Source: Pseudomonadota bacterium | GTDB taxonomy: Bacteria; Pseudomonadota; Gammaproteobacteria; Steroidobacterales; Woeseiaceae | Direction of reading: 5' to 3' | Assembly (NCBI GenBank): GCA_022565135.1 | Contig: JADFKA010000033.1 | Coordinates: forward strand, 1-11,003 | Length of the DNA: 11,003 nucleotides | Notes under the pieces: generated by a model | The model's database searches: none | What the model saw: only the letters and a program-made list of their open reading frames with translations | What the model was told of the DNA's origin: nothing | In this document: positions 1-6,509 of the stretch, piece by piece | How positions within the stretch are numbered: the first letter of the stretch is position 1 | Layout of the letters: the number at the start of each line of letters is the position of its first letter | Made by a program: the position numbers and the translations under genes

Positions 1-704
1 GGCCCAATGCGGCGCGCATCATCGAAGAGCAGGCCGAAGCGCTTGCGGCCGATCCTGCATACGTCAAAGAACGGCGCGTCTCGATTTTGATCAAGGACAT
101 GGAACAGGAAGCCTGCTTTATTCTTGGTATCTGGGCGCTTGCCATCATGGGCTTCAAGGCAGTGCAGGTTTTTGCTGAACGGCAACTGTTGGATGTGGAT
201 CTTGTACCTGTTGCCGATGGCATGCGAATACTTCCCGAGGACACGCGCGAATTCGCGCGCCAGATGCAGGCGCTGCCCGATGACCGGCAGCGGATGTTGC
301 TGCCACGCACACTGCTGAGCGCGTTACGACGATTTAGCACGACGCGAAACATCCAGGATGTAGCGAACACTACCCACACAATCTGCGAGTCTGAAGCGGA
401 TCGCCTCGAGTCCGAGTTGTCGATGATTCGGTACATTTCGTGGGCAATTCCGTCGATCGGGTTCATCGGCACAGTGCGGGGAATCGGCGAGGCGCTCGCG
501 CAGGCTGACAAGGCGGTCCATGGAGATATTGCTGGCGTCACACAGAGTCTTGGTGTTGCATTCAACTCCACGTTTATCGCTTTGTTGATTAGTATCTTTC
601 TGATGTTCCTCGTGCACCAGCTGCAGTTGCTGCAGGAGCGGCTCGTCTTCGATAGTGAGAACTACACGAATGAAAAGCTGATCCAGCATATGAGGGCGGA
701 CTAG
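1..704 (+). CDS. MotA/TolQ/ExbB-family proton-channel subunit (5' end outside window)
   Basis: The frame is open from the left edge (first full codon at 3) to TAG at 702-704, so about 233 C-terminal residues are visible and the true start lies upstream; a TTG at 87 is only an internal candidate. Visible layout: a short charged stretch, a first membrane helix (about 110-170, ACFILGIWALAIMGF), a cytoplasmic loop of about 85 residues, then two helices near the C-terminus (about 435-495 and 540-620). The second carries F-I-G-T-V-R-G-I, matching the G-[LF]-G-T-V-x-G signature of TolQ/ExbB, and the third contains A-F-N-S-T-F-I-A-L-L. In this family these two helices form the inner ring of a pentamer around a dimer of TolR/ExbD/MotB-type subunits and line the proton path; the Thr residues in the two motifs are plausible pore-facing positions. 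Only 12 bp separate it from the FHA gene, so it probably shares an operon. The usual TolR/ExbD partner gene is not adjacent; the vWA proteins downstream are candidate partners. Family assignment is fairly secure, specific role unknown. Confidence 0.82.
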   Translation, partial: PNAARIIEEQAEALAADPAYVKERRVSILIKDMEQEACFILGIWALAIMGFKAVQVFAERQLLDVDLVPVADGMRILPEDTREFARQMQALPDDRQRMLLPRTLLSALRRFSTTRNIQDVANTTHTICESEADRLESELSMIRYISWAIPSIGFIGTVRGIGEALAQADKAVHGDIAGVTQSLGVAFNSTFIALLISIFLMFLVHQLQLLQERLVFDSENYTNEKLIQHMRAD

Positions 705-716
705 CGGTAGGGCGTT

Positions 717-2084
717 GTGAGTTTACTTGCCGCACATCTCAATGATGCCGGGATTTCGGTCCTGGACGCGGACAGGGTCCTGTACCGGGAACCTGGGTTT
801 GCGCTGCTTGATGACGATAAGCTGACGACAGGTAGTGAGGCGTTCGCGCATGCCCGGGTCAAACCGCGGCGCATCCAGAACCACTTCTGGTCAAGCTTGC
901 ATACAGAACCTCTCGCCGACCAGCGATTTCAACATCTGAGCGCTGCGGACCTCGTAAGCTGTCAACTCGAGCAGATCTGGCAGCGAATATCCGGCCACGG
1001 CGACCGCATTGTCGTCGCCGTGCCTGCCTATATGAACAATGACAATCTTGCCATGTTCTTAGGCATTGCCGCTGCACTCGGGGTGCCCGTCGTCGCGATG
1101 GTCGATGCAGCTGTTGCGGCGACACGCAGGGAATATCATGATGCTGTCCCCGTACATGTCGACATGAGCCTGCATTCGTCGTTGTTGACGCGTATTTCCC
1201 AGTCCGGGCAGGCACAGGTCGATCGATCAGTCGTCATTGATGACGCTGGTCTGATGGACCTGCTCGATGCCTGGGTTCGGGTCATAGCAGAGGCATTTGT
1301 CCAACAATCACGCTTTGATCCGCTGCATACGGCAGCAACGGAACAGGCGCTTGCGGATCGACTGACGGGCTGGATCGATGCCGCGTCGGTTGGCGACAGC
1401 GTGATGCTCGAGATCGAGTATCAGGGCGTCACCCACAAAGCCCAACTCGAGTCGCTCGATCTTGTCGCGGCCGCTGCGCCGGTATACCAGCGCATCGTGA
1501 GCAATCTGCGCGCTATGTATCGCGCCGATGAAACACCGGCGATTCAATTGTCGGATCGAGTTGCGCGGCTGCCGGGCCTGGCCGACATGATGCGCGCTCG
1601 TGTTGGCGGCGAAGTCTTCATACTTGAGCCTGGAGCAACAGCTCGGGGCTTGCTAGCACGGTGTCGCGACATGCAGCTTCGAGACAGTGGCGTCAGCCTG
1701 ATGCGGCAACTGCCGTGGGACCAGTCGCCTGTGAAACTGGAGTCTAAGGAAATAAGCCGTCATGGTGGCCATCCTACGCACCTGCTGTTTGAGAACACGG
1801 CGTATGAGATCGAAGCTCGGCCCTTGTCTCTGGGGACACGACCGACGGATGGGGAACGTTGGATTGACTTGCAGACTGAAATGCCAGGAGTGTCGCGGCG
1901 GCATTGCTCGTTGCAGCAGGAAAACGGCCAATGCATCGTGCGCGATTTCAGCCGTTACGGAACGTTTCTGAACGGCCATCGCATTGACGGATCGGCGGTG
2001 CTGCAGATTGGTGATTCTCTTCGACTCGGCACGCCCGGCTTCGAATTACGACTGATTACAGCTGAGAAATCCGATGGCTCGTAG
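717..2084 (+). CDS. Hsp70/actin-like N-terminal region fused to C-terminal FHA domain
   Basis: A 455-residue soluble protein with no signal peptide or membrane helix, so probably cytoplasmic. The start is GTG at 717, 12 bp after the previous stop; no better in-frame start is evident. Residues about 10-300 resemble an actin/Hsp70-type (ASKHA) fold: alternating beta strands, IVVAVPAYM at 98-106, and GIAAALGVPVVAMVDAAVAA at about 116-135, like the phosphate-2/adenosine side of Hsp70-like ATPases. The usual D-L-G-T phosphate-1 loop is not visible, so nucleotide binding or hydrolysis may be altered. Residues about 362-447 form an FHA domain, with G373 in the first loop, S-R-R-H at 393-396 and the D-F-S-R-Y-G-T-F-L-N-G loop at 410-420. 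FHA domains bind phosphothreonine, implying a Ser/Thr kinase partner, which is not in the window. The 3' end overlaps the first vWA gene by 11 bp, suggesting translational coupling. FHA call strong; Hsp70-like call moderate. Confidence 0.8.
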   Translation: MSLLAAHLNDAGISVLDADRVLYREPGFALLDDDKLTTGSEAFAHARVKPRRIQNHFWSSLHTEPLADQRFQHLSAADLVSCQLEQIWQRISGHGDRIVVAVPAYMNNDNLAMFLGIAAALGVPVVAMVDAAVAATRREYHDAVPVHVDMSLHSSLLTRISQSGQAQVDRSVVIDDAGLMDLLDAWVRVIAEAFVQQSRFDPLHTAATEQALADRLTGWIDAASVGDSVMLEIEYQGVTHKAQLESLDLVAAAAPVYQRIVSNLRAMYRADETPAIQLSDRVARLPGLADMMRARVGGEVFILEPGATARGLLARCRDMQLRDSGVSLMRQLPWDQSPVKLESKEISRHGGHPTHLLFENTAYEIEARPLSLGTRPTDGERWIDLQTEMPGVSRRHCSLQQENGQCIVRDFSRYGTFLNGHRIDGSAVLQIGDSLRLGTPGFELRLITAEKSDGS

Positions 2085-3171
2085 GCGCCGACAATTTGAA
2101 GTGTTCAGCATGGCATTTCTTGACTGCATGAGCTGCGGTTTTGGAGCTGTCATTCTGTTCTTCATGATTATCAATGCCCAGGTCAAGGAAACAACGGAGA
2201 AAGATCCGTCCGATATGATGGCGGAAACGAAGAAAATCGAGATCGATATTCTCGATAGTCGAAAAAATCTCGTGCTGGCGAAGAACACGATGGAGCAACT
2301 GGAATCCGAGACCGATTCTGCGGAAGGGCAGATCGCGCAGATCATTGCACTTTTAGAAGAGCTGCGTGCCGAACTCTCGAAATACGATGCAGAGACTCTC
2401 GCGACCATTGATCGTGTCGAACAGCTACAAAGTGACATCGAAACGCTGACCGAAGAGGTTAAGCGCCTGCTCGCGCTCGCTGCGGAACAGGAAGCTGAAG
2501 GCAACAAGTTGCGCGAGTTCAAAGGCGACGGCGATCGCCAGTACCTGACCGGACTTAAGCTCGGCGGCCGACGTACACTGATTCTCGTGGATCGGTCGGC
2601 GAGTATGCTCGATGACACGATCGTCAACATCATCAGGCGCCGCAACATGTCCGATGCGGAAAAGCTCGGCGCGGTTAAGTGGCGTCAGGTCGTGGCCAGC
2701 GTCGACTGGCTGACTGCGCAGTTCCAGCCAGGCAGCAAGTTCCAGATCTATATGTACAACAATAAGGCAGAGCCGGTCATCAAGGGCAGTGACGGCGTGT
2801 GGCTGGACGCCGATGACGGCGGGCAACTTGACGAGGCAGTCAGGATACTGCGACGCACCATCCCTGAAAATGGCACAAATATGCGTGCAGCTTACGCTGT
2901 GGCGTCGGCACTGACACCGCGACCCGACAACATTATCCTGTTGGCTGACGGTTTGCCGACGATGGATGAGTTGACGACCAGCCGCCGGACAATCAGCGGG
3001 CGCGAACGGTACAACCTGCATTATCGCGCGATACGAGAATTGCCGGTCGGCGTACCCGTGAATATTTTTTTGTATCCGCTCGAGGGCGACTTCGAGGCAC
3101 CGATCCTGTACTGGATATTGGCGTTCAGATCGGGCGGCTCGTTCATCAGCGTCAGTCGTGACTGGCCGTAA
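2074..3171 (+). CDS. Membrane-anchored coiled-coil vWA-domain protein, first copy
   Basis: A 365-residue protein with ATG at 2074 inside the end of the FHA gene. Residues 1-6 are Arg-rich (positive-inside rule: N-terminus cytoplasmic). Residues about 11-34 form a single membrane helix starting F-S-M-A-F-L-D17-C-M-S-C-G-F-G-A. Residues about 45-145 are charged heptad-like sequence, probably a coiled coil. Residues about 166-362 form a von Willebrand A domain with a complete MIDAS metal site: D173-x-S175-x-S177, T268 in G-T-N and D292 in A-D-G. This predicts a periplasmic, divalent-cation-dependent binding domain on a stalk. The membrane segment resembles TolR/ExbD (P-[FL]-[IL]-D-V-x-L-V-L-L), which suggests that D17 could be the proton-relay Asp working with the MotA/TolQ-like protein; that is inference. 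The protein is paralogous to the next gene in layout and N-terminal motif. vWA identity is strong; partner and ligand unknown. Confidence 0.85.
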   Translation: MARRRRQFEVFSMAFLDCMSCGFGAVILFFMIINAQVKETTEKDPSDMMAETKKIEIDILDSRKNLVLAKNTMEQLESETDSAEGQIAQIIALLEELRAELSKYDAETLATIDRVEQLQSDIETLTEEVKRLLALAAEQEAEGNKLREFKGDGDRQYLTGLKLGGRRTLILVDRSASMLDDTIVNIIRRRNMSDAEKLGAVKWRQVVASVDWLTAQFQPGSKFQIYMYNNKAEPVIKGSDGVWLDADDGGQLDEAVRILRRTIPENGTNMRAAYAVASALTPRPDNIILLADGLPTMDELTTSRRTISGRERYNLHYRAIRELPVGVPVNIFLYPLEGDFEAPILYWILAFRSGGSFISVSRDWP

Positions 3172-3189
3172 GCATATGGAGCAACCGTA

Positions 3190-4185
3190 ATGAGACGCCG
3201 CCGCCGCGTTGAACAATTCAGCCTGTCGTTTCTCGACTGCATATGCTGTGGCTTCGGGGCAATTATCCTGTTGCTCGTGCTAAGCAAGATCTATGAACCC
3301 GTTATCATCGAAAAAACACAAGACGATCTCGAAGCATTGATTGCATTGTTGCAGCAGGAGCTTTTCGATATTCGCGGCGAAACGACCATAATCAATCGTG
3401 ATCTAGAAGACGTACGTGAACAAACGTCGTCGACGAAACTGCGGCTTGCGCGGTTGGTTGGCGATCTCAGTAAGGTCAGGGGCCAATACGCCGCCACTCA
3501 ACGAGATTCGGAATCGGTACTCGACGAAGGCGCCCTGAAAATTACGAAGCAGCGCCTGACCGAGGAGATGCAAAGACTACAGCCCTACTATCGTCGCGCT
3601 GACAACGACGCGGTTGCCGGCATTCCGGTCGATAGTGAGTACATCATTTTCGTTATCGATACGTCGGGGAGCATGCAACAGTTCAACTGGGATCGTGCGA
3701 TTGAGAAGTTGACCGAAACGCTCGACGTGTATCCCCAGGTCAAAGGCATTCAGATCATGAATGACAATGGCAGCTACATGTTTCAACAATATCGAGGCAA
3801 ATGGATACCCGATACGCCGGGTCGCCGCCAGGCGATCATCAATACGATGCGCAACTGGAGGCCATTCAGCGACAGCAATCCAGTGGATGGCATCATTTAT
3901 GCCATTAGCACCTATTGGCAACCCGACAGAAAAATCAGCATTTTCGTGTTTGGCGACGAATTCAGTGGTGGCTCCGTGGATGCCGTCGTGCGACAAATCG
4001 ATACGGTTAATCGCGCCGATGCGCAGGGCAATAGAATGGTGCGCATTCATGCCGTAGGTTTTCCGTTCTTTTTCGAGGCCGGACGCGACGTTGCCGATAC
4101 CTCCCGTCGTTTCGCGCAACTCATGCGCATTCTCTGTGACCGCAATGGTGGCACGTTCGTCGCGTTGTCCGATCCGAACCGCTAG
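3190..4185 (+). CDS. Membrane-anchored coiled-coil vWA-domain protein, second copy
   Basis: A 331-residue protein starting at ATG 3190, with GGAG at 3178-3181 eight bases upstream and 18 bp after the previous stop. The N-terminus is M-R-R-R-R-R, followed by a membrane helix (about 10-33) beginning F-S-L-S-F-L-D16-C-I-C-C-G-F-G-A, nearly the same motif as in the preceding protein. Residues about 43-132 look like coiled coil, and about 148-328 form a vWA domain. The MIDAS site has D157-x-S159-x-S161 and D256 in G-D-E, but the loop that normally supplies Thr reads F-S-D-S-N-P (about 226-231), so Ser or Asp may take its place. Outside the N-terminal motif and MIDAS region it differs clearly from the first copy, so the pair may form a heterodimeric stalk rather than redundant subunits. 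A 116-bp gap separates it from the OmpA gene, with no T-tract terminator between them. Domain call strong; function unknown. Confidence 0.85.
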   Translation: MRRRRRVEQFSLSFLDCICCGFGAIILLLVLSKIYEPVIIEKTQDDLEALIALLQQELFDIRGETTIINRDLEDVREQTSSTKLRLARLVGDLSKVRGQYAATQRDSESVLDEGALKITKQRLTEEMQRLQPYYRRADNDAVAGIPVDSEYIIFVIDTSGSMQQFNWDRAIEKLTETLDVYPQVKGIQIMNDNGSYMFQQYRGKWIPDTPGRRQAIINTMRNWRPFSDSNPVDGIIYAISTYWQPDRKISIFVFGDEFSGGSVDAVVRQIDTVNRADAQGNRMVRIHAVGFPFFFEAGRDVADTSRRFAQLMRILCDRNGGTFVALSDPNR

Positions 4186-4289
4186 TCCGCCATTTTTCAC
4201 CACAATTGATCGCAGGCTTTGCATGATGCTGGCCCCTGCGTAGCTGAATTGGGCCGTGTAATTGACTCCGACAGTAACTAAATCGATTC

Positions 4290-4295
4290 GGAGGA
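4290..4295 (+). promoter_or_regulatory. Strong ribosome binding site of the OmpA-family gene
   Basis: GGAGGA lies six bases before the ATG at 4302. It is the best Shine-Dalgarno match in this cluster and fixes the start codon. The preceding genes have weaker or overlapping starts, so this protein may be made in larger amounts than the vWA subunits. Confidence 0.75.
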
Positions 4296-4301
4296 CACAC
4301 C

Positions 4302-5024
4302 ATGCGTTACTCAAAAACAGTTATATCAATACTTGCACTACTCACTGTTGCGCCGGCGTTCGCGGCGAATGCGTCAAAAGCAGAGACGATCGGTGTTAGT
4401 GCAGGCAGCATAATCGGCGCCATTGCGGGTGGACCGGTTGGTTTTGTGGTCGGTGCCGCCATCGGCGCCAGGCTAGGAGATAAGATTCACCGCAAGAATG
4501 ACAGGATCGATACTCTCTCTGGCTCGCTGGAGGGCTCGCGCAGCCATGTTGCCGGCCTCAGGCGCAACCTGCGGACCTCGAACGGTGACCTGGATTCGCT
4601 CGGCGCAGAACTCGAACGATTGCAGGCGGTTGCAAACCCACAGTTGGTGAGCCTGTTGCAGGCCGGAATTGCGATGGATGTGCTGTTTCGCACCGACGAG
4701 CACGTGCTTGCTGACACAATCGGGGACCGTCTCGCCGAACTGGCCGGCACGCTTGCCGAAAAATCCGACATTCGCGTTCAGCTTGACGGCTTTGCCGATG
4801 AACGCGGCAACGAGGATTACAACCTCACTCTCTCCAGGAAACGTGTTGAATTCGTTCGTGCACAACTCGTCGCGGCCGGAGTCGATGCATCACGGATCCG
4901 CGTTGCGGCACATGGCGAAGCTCCGGCTCAGGATGAGTCGGCTGACAGCTATGCTCTCGAGCGTCGCGTCAGCCTGACGTTGTTCATCGACAACTCTCCT
5001 TCGTTTGCGTCGATTCCGAACTAG
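4302..5024 (+). CDS. Exported glycine-zipper protein with C-terminal OmpA peptidoglycan-binding domain
   Basis: A 240-residue protein with a Sec signal peptide (residues 1-21, predicted cleavage after A-F-A) and no lipobox Cys. Residues about 32-60 are a glycine-zipper segment (G-x3-G spacing: G-S-I-I-G-A-I-A-G-G and on to G-A-R-L-G) able to insert into or pack against a membrane. Residues about 63-115 are a charged, helix-prone linker. Residues about 125-228 form an OmpA-like domain. The two residues that bind meso-diaminopimelate in OmpA have counterparts 15 residues apart, as in the family: D166 in G-F-A-D and R181 in L-S-R-K-R. It probably sits in the periplasm or outer membrane and holds peptidoglycan. 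Its position after the MotA-like and vWA genes suggests that it supplies the wall anchor that MotB carries on its own chain. The layout also resembles PdsO-type OmpA proteins of dedicated sortase systems, but no sortase is visible. OmpA call secure; complex membership inferred. Confidence 0.88.
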   Translation: MRYSKTVISILALLTVAPAFAANASKAETIGVSAGSIIGAIAGGPVGFVVGAAIGARLGDKIHRKNDRIDTLSGSLEGSRSHVAGLRRNLRTSNGDLDSLGAELERLQAVANPQLVSLLQAGIAMDVLFRTDEHVLADTIGDRLAELAGTLAEKSDIRVQLDGFADERGNEDYNLTLSRKRVEFVRAQLVAAGVDASRIRVAAHGEAPAQDESADSYALERRVSLTLFIDNSPSFASIPN

Positions 5025-5063
5025 TCTCTTGCTCCTCGCGACTCGTTTCGAGTCTCTATGATT

Positions 5064-5090
5064 GCCGGCCCTTCGGGCCGGCTTTTTTTT
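5064..5090 (+). terminator. Rho-independent terminator after the OmpA gene
   Basis: A perfect 8-bp GC stem (GCCGGCCC / GGGCCGGC, loop TTC) at 5064-5082 is followed directly by eight T at 5083-5090. It ends 66 bp after the OmpA stop codon. A second perfect 6-bp hairpin (GACTCG / CGAGTC, loop TTT) sits just before it at 5040-5054. The pair closes the envelope operon. Confidence 0.93.
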
Positions 5091-5176
5091 GATCCGGGAG
5101 CCCGCCGACGGTCAGGACGACCTAATGCCGCGCAGCACAGGGATGTGCGTGAGCGACGAAAGGGCGATTTACAGCG

Positions 5177-5182
5177 TATAGT
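5177..5182 (+). promoter_or_regulatory. phhB: Possible -10 element for the pterin dehydratase gene
   Basis: TATAGT lies nine bases before the ATG at 5191; no good -35 element is visible at the usual spacing. If used, transcription would start at or within a few bases of the ATG, giving a leaderless or nearly leaderless message, in line with the absence of a Shine-Dalgarno sequence there. Weak call based on one hexamer. Confidence 0.25.
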
Positions 5183-5190
5183 CCGTTGCT

Positions 5191-5538
5191 ATGGGGGAAG
5201 AACTCGCAAAGCGGCACTGCAAACCCTGCGAAGGCGGCACAGAACCCCTGCTACGCGATGCGGTGGAGTCGCTCATGACGGCGCTTCACAATGATTGGGT
5301 GCTCAGCGATGATGGCATGGATATTTCGCGCGAATTCTCGTTCCCTGCATACAGCCGCACATTGGGATTTGCCAATGCCGTCGCCTGGATTGCCATTACT
5401 GAGGGCCATCATCCGGTGCTCACGGTCAGCTACGGATCATGTGGCGTCAGTTACACGACGCATGCGATTAACGGTCTGTCTGACAACGATTTCATCTGTG
5501 CGGCGAAAATCGATCGGTTGAATCCAGACGCTGAATGA
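5191..5538 (+). CDS. phhB: Pterin-4a-carbinolamine dehydratase (PCD/DCoH family)
   Basis: A 115-residue protein, the normal length for the family. It dehydrates 4a-hydroxytetrahydrobiopterin during pterin cofactor recycling, usually serving phenylalanine hydroxylase, in the cytoplasm. The signature E-G-H73-H74-P-V-L-T-V-S-Y followed by T-T-H91-A-I-N-G-L-S-D-N-D contains the three active-site His residues. The N-terminus has the C-x-P-C-E-G-G motif (C10, C13) seen in many proteobacterial members. The start is bounded by an in-frame TAG at 5179-5181, so ATG 5191 is the only start that retains this motif; no Shine-Dalgarno precedes it. The stop overlaps the next start (ATGA, 5535-5538). No phenylalanine hydroxylase gene is nearby, so the partner must be elsewhere or the protein has another role. 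Confidence 0.93.
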   Translation: MGEELAKRHCKPCEGGTEPLLRDAVESLMTALHNDWVLSDDGMDISREFSFPAYSRTLGFANAVAWIAITEGHHPVLTVSYGSCGVSYTTHAINGLSDNDFICAAKIDRLNPDAE

Positions 5539-6509
5539 TCGACATTGACGATATCGAGGCCGCGGCACGTCGTCTGCACGGCATCGTAATCGAAACGCCA
5601 TTGTTGCAGAACGCCGAACTCGATCGAATCGCTGCCGGCAAGGTACTCCTCAAGCCGGAGTGCTGGCAACGAACGGGCTCATTTAAGATTCGCGGTGCCT
5701 ACAACCTATTGAGTCAGCTGTCAGCCGAGCAGGCTGAGCGCGGCGTCGTCGCGTGGTCATCGGGTAATCACGCCCAAGGCGTTGCGGCCGCAGGTAAGAT
5801 ACTGGGTATCCGCACGGCCATCGTCATGCCCGAGGATGCACCGACCGCAAAACTCGACAGTACGCGCAAACTGGGTGGCGAAATCATCACTTATGACCGC
5901 TATACGGGCGATCGTGAAGCCATTGCGCGCGCCCTGGCTGCTGAGCGTGGTGCTGAGATCGTTCCGCCGTTCGATCATCCTCACATCATTGCCGGGCAGG
6001 GCACGGTCGGGCTCGAGATCGCAGAACAATCTCAGTCGCTGGGGCTGCATGCGGATCAGGTGCTGATCTGTTGCGGTGGTGGTGGGTTGACGTCGGGTAG
6101 CTCTGTGGCGCTCAAGGCACGTCTACCCGACGTGGCCATATACACCGTGGAACCCGAAGAGTTTGACGATACGGCTCGCTCTCTTGAGTGCGGTGAACGT
6201 GTCAGCAACTCTTCGACGGCGCGTTCGATCTGTGACGCACTGTTGCCCGACACGCCCGGCCAGAATACGTTCGAGATCATGCGCCGTCTGGTGAGCGCGG
6301 GACTGGTTGTCAGCGATGAGCAAGTCAGGGCCGCAATGCGTTTCGCATTTCGCCACCTCAAGCTCGTCGTCGAGCCGGGCGGCGCCGTTGCGCTCGCAGC
6401 GGTCCTTGCCGGCAAGGTCAGTACCGCCGACAAGATCACGATTGTGGTTCTGTCTGGTGGTAATGTCGATGTCGAATTATTCGCGTCGATTCAGGCCGGA
6501 CCGGTCTGA
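5535..6509 (+). CDS. PLP-dependent threonine/serine dehydratase (fold type II)
   Basis: A 324-residue single-domain enzyme. It is predicted to deaminate threonine to 2-oxobutanoate or serine to pyruvate with pyridoxal phosphate. K51 in G-S-F-K-I-R-G-A is the Schiff-base Lys; S-S-G-N-H-A-Q-G at 75-82 is the substrate/carboxylate loop; C-G-G-G-G-L at 180-185 binds the PLP phosphate; S307-G-G-N near the end contacts the pyridine nitrogen. There is no C-terminal ACT regulatory domain, so it matches catabolic TdcB-type, serine racemase or hydroxyaspartate dehydratase relatives rather than feedback-inhibited biosynthetic IlvA. Substrate cannot be settled by eye, so no symbol is given. It starts inside the stop of the pterin dehydratase gene (ATGA), implying translational coupling. 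Its last 19 bp overlap the convergent parA-like gene. Confidence 0.9.
   Translation: MIDIDDIEAAARRLHGIVIETPLLQNAELDRIAAGKVLLKPECWQRTGSFKIRGAYNLLSQLSAEQAERGVVAWSSGNHAQGVAAAGKILGIRTAIVMPEDAPTAKLDSTRKLGGEIITYDRYTGDREAIARALAAERGAEIVPPFDHPHIIAGQGTVGLEIAEQSQSLGLHADQVLICCGGGGLTSGSSVALKARLPDVAIYTVEPEEFDDTARSLECGERVSNSSTARSICDALLPDTPGQNTFEIMRRLVSAGLVVSDEQVRAAMRFAFRHLKLVVEPGGAVALAAVLAGKVSTADKITIVVLSGGNVDVELFASIQAGPV

Noticed and set aside
2046..2648. 200-codon Ser/Arg-rich frame on the - strand over the first vWA gene
   Set aside because: Low-complexity antisense shadow of the coiled-coil coding region.
4186..4301. Hairpins CGCAGG/CCTGCG (4211-4240) and GGCCC/GGGCC (4231-4255) as a terminator or switch
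   Set aside because: Stems are only 5-6 bp with long loops, no T-run follows, and no riboswitch class is recognisable. This is within chance for this base composition. A TTGACT at 4262-4267 lacks a good -10 partner.
1..5024. Zorya-type anti-phage system (MotA-like ZorA plus OmpA-domain ZorB)
   Set aside because: The OmpA domain is not fused to the membrane Asp helix, and no helicase, nuclease or ZorC/ZorE-type gene is present. The FHA and vWA parts do not match Zorya.
1..5024. Ordinary Tol-Pal or Ton operon
   Set aside because: There is no TolR/ExbD, TolA/TonB, TolB or lipobox-bearing Pal gene. The OmpA protein has a signal peptidase I type signal and a glycine zipper.
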